A DNA stretch of 14,119 nt, taken from assembly GCA_019828545.1 (NCBI GenBank), contig JACVRA010000653.1:2252-16370 (forward strand), in the 5' to 3' direction. Origin of the DNA: Paracamarosporium sp. OC-R06-R3 (taxonomy: Eukaryota > Ascomycota > Dothideomycetes > Pleosporales > Didymosphaeriaceae). Below are positions 8,540 to 14,119 of the stretch, piece by piece; within the stretch, counting starts at the first letter, position 1, and each line of letters starts with the position of its first letter. The translations under genes and the position numbers were made by a program. A model generated the notes under the pieces. The model was not told where the DNA came from, ran no database searches, and saw only the letters and a list, made by a program, of their open reading frames with translations.

Positions 8540-11500
8540 ATAAGATATTAACTATAATAATATAAATTAAACTACTAATATAGCTTAAGAAGATATAAAT
8601 AAAAGCTTTTATAAACTTAAAAGTAGAGAAAAACTTTATATTACACTAAATAGTAAGAAAAGTAGGACTTATTATATTAAATAAAGAAGAACCCTATATA
8701 CTCTATATAATAAATAAAACCCCAATGCCTAAGACGCCTTATATTACCTAGGAGATTAAAATAATAATAATTATTTAAGAATATATAAAAGAAATTGTTC
8801 TAAACGTATTAAAAGAATTATAATATAAAGTTATATTAAAACTACCTTAGCTATAAAAATATAATTTAAATATTAATTAAACTAAAAAGAAGATATCCTT
8901 TAAATGCTATAACTATATATTATAAGCAATACCCACGTATTCTAAAAAAAGAATAGTAGATAAAGAAGTTATTAATAATATAATACTATAACCTAATATA
9001 GTTAAAAAACTAAGTAAACTCTTAGTAAACGCTAATAAGAACTATTAAATTATAAAGTATAAAAAAATAGACAATAGTATACTCTATAAGATACTTAAGT
9101 ACTACTACTAATAGAAATATATATTTAAAGAAAGAGAAGGAATATATAACCTTCTAGAATATTAGCCATAAGACTATATAATTAACTTAGAAGAAGGAAA
9201 AACTCTGCCCTTTAGACTACTATATACGAAATTAGAAAAGGAGCTTAAACAAAAGAGAGAATTTATTAAAACAAACTTAAAAAAGAGATATATTAGAATA
9301 TTAAAGTTAAAAGTAGTAAGCCTATTTATATTTATACTTAAGAAAGATAGACAACCAAGACTATATATAAACTATAGACGACTTAATAATATAATAATTA
9401 AAAACTAATACCTATTACTTAATATAGTTAAGTTAAGAGATAGACTTACTACTATTAAAATCTTTATAATAATAGACCTATAAGACGGATATTATCTTAT
9501 TAGGATAAAAGAAGAAGAGGAATAGAAAATAGTATTCTAAATAAAATATAAATTATTTAAGTATATAGTAATACCCTTTAAATTAATAAATATACTAGCT
9601 ACCTTTTAAGCACTAGTTAATAGTATACTATAGGAACATTTAAATATATTTATTATTATATATATAAATAATATACTTATCTATTTTAATAATAAATCTA
9701 ACTACGTTACTTACGTATAAAAGGTATTAGAAGTACTAAATAAAGTATATCTAAGGATTAAACTAAAGAAATATTAATTTAGCATTAAACAACTTAAATT
9801 CCTAGGATATATAATAATAACAAAAGGAATTAAAATGGCACCTAGCAAAGTTAAATGTATACGAAACTAGCCAATACTAAGAATAACTAAAAATATCCAA
9901 GAATTTTTAAAATTCTATAGATTTAATTAACAATTTATTAAAAATTATACTAAGATTATAGTACCCTTAATTAACCTTACTAAAAAGAATATACCTTTTT
10001 AATAAATAGATAAGTATAGAATGTTATTTTAACTACTTAAAATAGTATATATTATAGAACTAGTTTTTATATACTTTAAAAGTAATAAACTACTACGTTT
10101 TAAAACTAATGTAAGTAACCTAACGTTAGGAGCTTATATAAAATAAGAATAAAATAGTAAATAGTACTTAATTATATACTACTCTTATAAACTAAATAAT
10201 GCTAAAATAAGATATAATATATATAATAAAGAATTATATATAATTGTTAGAGCCTTAAAGTACTAAAGAATATATACCTTTAGCTACTTAATACTAGAAA
10301 TTTATATAGACTATAAAAACCTCTTATAATTTATAATAATAAGAGAACTTACGTTAAGTCAATAGCATTAGTTATAAATAATAGGATAATATAAATTTAA
10401 AATTATTTATATAGTAGGAAAGGACAATAGATAAGCTAATATTCTTAATAGGAAAAGCAATTTAGTAGAAGAAAAATAGAAAATATACTTAACTATACTT
10501 AAAAAAGCTAAAGATAGATTACTAGAATTAATAGTAGAACTTAACTAATTACTTATAATTATAAAATAAGTACTAAAAGAATTATAAACTAAAATTATAT
10601 AATAATATTATAATAACCTACTATATAGACACCTAGAAATTAAGAAAATAATAAAACTTATCTAAAGAAATTACAATTTTAAAGGAATTAAAAAAGTAAT
10701 TACAAAATATATTAAAAAATATACTAAATACTTAAGGAATAAATATATAATATATCTTAAATATAAAGAAATATAAGTAATTAAAATACTAAAAGTACTA
10801 TAGGAAGATATATTAATAGATTTTATTATAGGACTACTAATATTTAAGGACTTAATAATAAGAATTAAGTATAATACTATCTTAGTAATAGTCTATTAAT
10901 TAACCAAATATATTAAACTTATTCTATATAATAAAGAGCTTATAGTAAAAGAACTTATATATCTTTTATTAAATTAATTTATTTAACACTATAGGATTCT
11001 AAAGATAATTATAAGTAATAAAAATAAACTTTTTATATTAAATTACTAAATAACCCTTATAGTATTTATTAGAATAAAAAGAAAACTATTAATAGTATAT
11101 TATCTATAAATAAATAGATAAATAAAATGTATAAATTAAATACTAAAAATATACCTATACATTTACTATAATAACTAAAAGAATAACTGGATTTTATTAT
11201 TACTAATAGTATAATTAGTATATAATAATAAGAAATTAGTTATATTAGGATATATACTATACTATATAAACTATAGGAAATACCTATATCTCTTTAATTA
11301 AACACTACCAACAATAATAAAGATAGAAAAAGCTATAAACTTAGTAGAAAATATAAATAAAATATACTAGTAATTATAGGAAAACCTTAAGAAAGCCTAA
11401 TAGTAAGTAATTTTATATATTAATTAAAAATAAAAAATAGTACTTTAGTTAAAAAAAGGGGATAAAGTATATCTACTTACAAAGAATCTCTATATATAAA

Positions 11501-11967
11501 AGAAAAAATATAAAAAGCTAGACTACGTTAAAGTTAAACTATTTTTTATTTTAAAATAAATATTATTAATAAACTATAAACTAGAGTTATTACCTAATAC
11601 TAAAATATATTTTATATTCTATATATCTTTATTAGAACTAGTAGACTAAGAAACTTTAATCTAGACAACCTTTTACTATAAAGTAGAAAAAAAAAACAAA
11701 TTTAAAGTAGAGAGTATTAAATATACTAAGACCTATTAAGGAATTTAATAATACCTTATTAAATAGAAAGGATATCTAGAAAGTAAAAACACTTAAGAAC
11801 TAAAAAGTAACCTTAATAATTATTAATAACTAGTTAAAAAATATAAATAAGAACTCTATAACTTAGTAATTAGATAATAAATATAGGAGATATATTATTA
11901 TAATAAATTAAAAATAGATACTATTTTATTAACTATATTTAATATTAACTATATTATAGTAGAATAG
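8497..11967 (+). pseudogene. Pol polyprotein of chromovirus B, RIP-inactivated
   Basis: Frame 1 is continuous for about 1150 codons. Protease: A-F-I-N-L-K-V at 8605-8625, with catalytic Asp mutated to Asn (8614-8616). RT about 9230-9780: K-K-D-R-Q-P-R-L, then D-G-Y-Y-L-I-R-I-K at 9484-9510, and the active site YxDD reduced to Y-I-N-N (9661-9672). RNase H about 10090-10480: K-E-L-Y-I-I-V and G-K-D-N-R, with Asp changed to Asn. Integrase: zinc-binding HHCC with one His kept (10630-10632) and both Cys changed to Tyr (10720, 10729). In its DDE triad the first Asp is kept (10819-10821), the second is Asn (11017-11019) and Glu is Lys (11125-11127). A GPY/F-like module follows. The chromodomain is about 11695-11840, with Y-L-I-K-x-K-G-Y and N-x-L-N-N-Y. 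The end is uncertain: TAA at 11875 or TAG 11965-11967. Confidence 0.93.
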
Positions 11968-12419
11968 CCAATAAGGGCATCTACTATAAGATAATTTATA
12001 ATAGTAGTACTTATATCTTCTCTATCTATAGCTATTTCTATAGTAAAATATAACGTCTTTTTATAAGTATACTCTTTAGCCTAAGCTAGAATTTTCTTAT
12101 TTTGTAATATCTATGTAATTACGGCCGTTAACTCCTTTTTATTTATTTTAACTTTCTTCTTATACTCCTTATAAGTCTTATTTAGAGACGACTAGCTTAT
12201 ATTAATATATAGATAATTTATATATATATATTTAATATACTTTAAACTAGTACCTAATATAATAAAGTAAGTTTATTCCTTAAGATAATAATTAATATAA
12301 GACTCTTCTACAACTATATTAGTACTTAATATTTCTTAATAGAGGTAATATTTATAGATAGTAGATTTAACAGGTATAGTACTAATAGAATAATAATAGG
12401 CAGGGTAAGTAATATTAGC
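11949..12419 (-). pseudogene. Antisense ORF near the 3' end of chromovirus B
   Basis: On the - strand one frame runs about 157 codons from 12419 to a TAG at 11949-11951 with only five internal stops, far fewer than expected in such TA-rich DNA, and all explainable as mutated Gln/Arg/Trp codons. Its C-terminal half is charged and helical: K-x-Y-K-E-Y-K-K-K-V, K-K-E-L-T-A-V, L-Q-N-K-K-I-L-A, then I-D-R-E-D-I and D-A-L-I-G. The GC relic acggccgt (12121-12128) lies inside it as Leu-Thr-Ala. The N-terminal half is richer in Tyr/Cys-type codons. It lies tail to tail with pol, just inside the polypurine tract. Antisense ORFs with coiled-coil-like products occur in the 3' region of some fungal Gypsy elements, but I cannot name the family. 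The start codon is not resolved. Confidence 0.5.
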
Positions 12420-12458
12420 TTATATAAGAATAGTATATAATTTAAGGATAAATTAGTT

Positions 12459-12470
12459 AAAGAAGGGGGA
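12459..12470 (+). promoter_or_regulatory. Polypurine tract of element B
   Basis: aaagaaggggga is 12 purines, followed by TAA and then the 3' LTR at 12474. Here RNase H would leave the primer for plus-strand DNA synthesis. It is one of the most G-rich runs in the window and has no CpA/TpG for RIP to attack. Confidence 0.8.
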
Positions 12471-12473
12471 TAA

Positions 12474-12898
12474 TATTAGAATCTAAGATTTTAATATAAG
12501 AAAAAGAATAATTAGTTAAGTAGACTCTTATTAAAGAAGATATATATAGGTTTAACCTATACGCTTATATATACCAGTGCTTATAAAAAAGTTATATAAC
12601 TACTCTATAGAGAATGCTTTATAGAGAGTACTCTCTAGAGAGTAATCTAAAAAGAGTACTTACTAGTAAGTAGTCTTACCTTAAGTATATAGAAATAAGA
12701 GAATTACCTTTAATTCTTATATTTAATCTATTTTATATAGTAATAATTTATTAATAATTTATTATTTAGATTTCTTTAATACTTTTATTATATTATCTAC
12801 GTAATATAATATTATTCCTCCTTATACTATTAAGTATTCCTGCCTAAGAATTAATCCTAATTGTCCCTTTATATTTAGCTAACTTTAGGGCTTTAACA
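12474..12898 (+). repeat. 3' LTR of element B (425 bp)
   Basis: It is the gap-free partner of 6202-6626. It keeps more of the original sequence: for example ccagtgc at about 12574-12580, tgcctaag at 12841-12848, and the terminal TAACA (12894-12898), where the left LTR has taata. Changes run in both directions, each copy holding C or G where the other has T or A, as expected from independent mutation of the two copies. Confidence 0.95.
12623..12643. repeat. Overlapping palindromes in 3' LTR of element B
   Basis: agagagtactctct (12623-12636) and actctctagagagt (12630-12643) are each perfect 14-base palindromes and overlap by 7 bases. The left LTR keeps only the core of the second. They could form a hairpin or be a factor-binding site in the LTR; no function can be shown. 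Confidence 0.55.
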
Positions 12899-12903
12899 CT
12901 GGC
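12899..12903 (+). repeat. Target site duplication of element B, right copy
   Basis: ctggc is identical to 6197-6201 and directly follows the TAACA end of the 3' LTR. Reading 6201 straight into 12904 rejoins the RT codons of element A without a frameshift. Confidence 0.92.
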
Positions 12904-14090
12904 CTATACTAAGATATTTACTAAGCTAAATGTATAATAAGCCTTTTATTATATTTAACTTAATTAAGAAGCTAAAGACCTAATTACCTTCTATATATAC
13001 TATAATAACTATAAGTATTATATACTTCTATTTAGCCTTTATAATAGACTAGTAACCTTTTAGTAATATATTAATAAAATCTTATATAGTATATTAAATA
13101 ACTTCTATACTATCTACTTAAATAATATTTTAATCTACTCTAAAGACCTACTATAGTATAAAGAGTATATAGCCTAGGTATTAAAATAACTTTAAAATAC
13201 TAACCTATAGGTAGATATTAAGAAGAGTAAGTTTACGGTAATTAAAATAAAGTTTCTAGGCCTAATTATTAATACCTAAGATATTTAAAAGGATCTAGAA
13301 AAGGTTATAGTTATATAAAACTAGTCTATTTCTACTTTAATAAAAAGTTTATAGTTATTTCTAAGGTTTTATAACTTCTATAGGACCTTTCTTAAAGACT
13401 ATAGGTATATTATTTAGCTACTTACTAAGCTACTTAAAAAGGGCACCTAGTATACTTTTAAAAAACTAAAGCTTATAGCCTTTTAATAAGCCAAGAACTT
13501 TATATTATTAAATAATATATTTACTTACTACTTACCCTACTACTAAATATATATAGAAATAGACGTAAATAATAGTATTATTACTAAAGTACTATTATAG
13601 CTATAAAATAATAGTCTTTAATAACTAGTTATTTTTTACTTAAAAATTATAAGTAAACTATAGATAAACTATAATATATATAATAAAAAAATACTTATAG
13701 TTATCTATAGTCTTAAGGAGTAGAGGTCTTAACTTATTAGCTTATAAATACTCTAGCTATTTAGTACTATTACTAACTACTAAGTACTTAAGTACTTTTT
13801 AACTAAGAGAGAGCTTATGCCTTAATAGATATACTAGGCAATAATAGTAACTAATTTTAACCTAAAACTTATCTATTAATTAGGTATAATAAACGTAGTA
13901 GCCAATGTACTATTATAAAAATAAAAAAAGCTATAGACCTAAAAGGAGAAGAATAAAGTAGCTTATATAAAAATCTTTTTATAAGTAGAGTAGTTAGATA
14001 TTAGTATAGTTTAAATATATATAAATTAATTATATAACCTTACTACTTAGGGTTTATAGTTACTTTAGCTTAAAATTATTATATTTAATT
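12904..14090 (+). pseudogene. Pol of element A, second part: RT C-terminus and RNase H
   Basis: Frame 2 resumes directly after the duplication. T-K-I-F-T-K-L-N-V at 12908-12934 is the family T-K-x-D-V/L segment that leads to the RT active site, and A-F-Y follows (family A-F-H). The catalytic YLDD appears as Y-L-N-N (13115-13126), followed by I-L-I-Y-S-K. F-L-G-L-I-I (13253 onward) and the thumb with F-Y-x-x-F follow. RNase H begins near 13550 with I-D-V-N-N-S (one catalytic Asp kept, 13562-13564). It continues with I-N-Y-N-I-Y (13655 onward) and T-K-R-E-L, and ends with N-V-V-A-N-V-L near 13895-13915, the mutated A-D-A-L-S site. About 55 further codons of linker remain before the sequence changes at 14090. 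No integrase follows, so the gene is cut at its 3' end as well as split by B. Confidence 0.88.
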
Positions 14091-14119
14091 GTCAGGTCAC
14101 GGGTAGTAGCAATGTAGAC
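14091..14119. other. Unmutated flank at the edge of the RIP block
   Basis: The last 29 bases are about 52 percent G+C and contain three CpA and one TpG steps, unlike anything nearby. This marks the end of the RIP-mutated block. The bases may be unique host DNA flanking a truncated element A. Too short to identify; a CDS cannot be inferred. Confidence 0.6.

Larger units (their letters stand above)
6202..12898 (+). mobile_element. Complete nested Ty3/Gypsy chromovirus B
   Basis: This 6697-bp element has matching 425-bp LTRs, a 5-bp target duplication, gag, pol in the order protease-RT-RNase H-integrase-chromodomain, an antisense ORF and a polypurine tract. It lies in the same orientation as the host element A. 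All genes are destroyed by RIP-type transitions, but the structure is intact end to end. Element plus duplication is 6702 bp, a multiple of 3, so A's reading frame has the same phase on both sides. Integrase with a C-terminal chromodomain places it in the chromovirus branch of Ty3/Gypsy. Confidence 0.95.
2742..14090 (+). mobile_element. Ty3/Gypsy retrotransposon A, interrupted and 3'-truncated
   Basis: The element consists of 2742-6201 and 12904-14090, split by element B and its target duplication. Order on the + strand: probable 5' LTR, leader, gag, protease, reverse transcriptase, RNase H, which is the Ty3/Gypsy order. Removing 6202-12903 restores a continuous RT frame across the junction. 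Integrase and 3' LTR are missing: the mutated sequence ends at 14090, about 170 bases after RNase H. Almost every CpA/TpG has gone, more completely than in B. The 5' limit rests on a TGTAACAG-like start and on the loss of pogo similarity at the same place. The 3' limit rests on the composition break. Confidence 0.8.

Noticed and set aside
6202..12898. An endogenous virus or a group II intron/retron behind the reverse transcriptase
   Set aside because: Paired LTRs, a 5-bp target duplication, a polypurine tract, and gag-protease-RT-RNase H-integrase order define a Ty3/Gypsy retrotransposon. No envelope-type gene is seen.
12894..12903. Frame preservation of A's pol across B (insert plus duplication a multiple of 3) as a functional splice
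   Set aside because: The length of 6702 bp being divisible by 3 has a one in three chance, and both genes are full of stops, so it has no functional meaning.
3480..13960. Genes using a recoded genetic code in which TAA/TAG encode Gln, as in some ciliates
   Set aside because: TAG also stands at conserved Trp sites, catalytic Asp reads Asn, zinc-binding Cys reads Tyr, and LTR pairs differ only by transitions. Mutation by RIP explains all of these; a recoded stop explains only the Gln sites.
1..14119. Mitochondrial, apicoplast, Plasmodium or Dictyostelium DNA because of the very high A+T
   Set aside because: The bias is specific: TpA excess with CpA/TpG loss, limited to retrotransposon and transposon relics, and it stops sharply at 14090. 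No organellar genes are present.

Overview
The window is an extremely AT-rich block (roughly four fifths A+T, with very many TA steps and few CA or TG steps). It consists almost entirely of dead transposable elements. The decay pattern is that of repeat-induced point mutation (RIP) in a filamentous ascomycete (Pezizomycotina): C-to-T at CpA, and its complement G-to-A at TpG. Conserved Gln, Arg and Trp positions have become TAA/TAG, Cys and His have become Tyr, and catalytic Asp has become Asn, while protein frames stay aligned over kilobases. I see no living host gene, tRNA, rRNA or CRISPR array.

Layout. (1) 1-2058: mutated AT-rich DNA that I cannot assign; a possible DNA-transposon end lies near 976-1043. 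(2) 2061-2741: the 5' part of a pogo/Fot1-type DNA transposon, with the N-terminal half of its transposase on the + strand. (3) 2742 onward: Ty3/Gypsy element A, apparently inserted into the pogo transposase. It has a probable 5' LTR, gag (frame 3), then protease and the start of reverse transcriptase (frame 2) up to 6201. (4) 6202-12898: a complete second Ty3/Gypsy element, B, inserted into the reverse transcriptase of A. It has two LTRs of exactly 425 bp, a 5-bp target duplication (ctggc at 6197-6201 and 12899-12903), gag, pol (protease, RT, RNase H, integrase, chromodomain), an antisense ORF, and a polypurine tract. (5) 12904-14090: the rest of A's reverse transcriptase and its RNase H, in the same frame as before the interruption. 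(6) 14091-14119: 29 bases of normal composition, where the RIP-mutated block stops abruptly before A's integrase and 3' LTR.

How the pieces relate. The order of insertion is pogo, then A, then B. In both A and B, gag and pol are related by a -1 shift, and each carries a slippery heptamer in the right phase (4904-4910 and 8494-8500). B is a chromovirus, a group whose integrase carries a chromodomain that guides insertion into heterochromatin, which fits its place inside an older RIP-silenced element. Every LTR-LTR difference I could align in B is a transition, with no indel, so the two copies differ only by RIP-type change. A looks more thoroughly mutated than B, as expected if it sat in the genome through more sexual cycles.

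I found no undescribed defence or regulatory system. The points most worth a second look are the antisense ORF at the 3' end of B, the clean nested-insertion history, and the sharp edge at 14090/14091.
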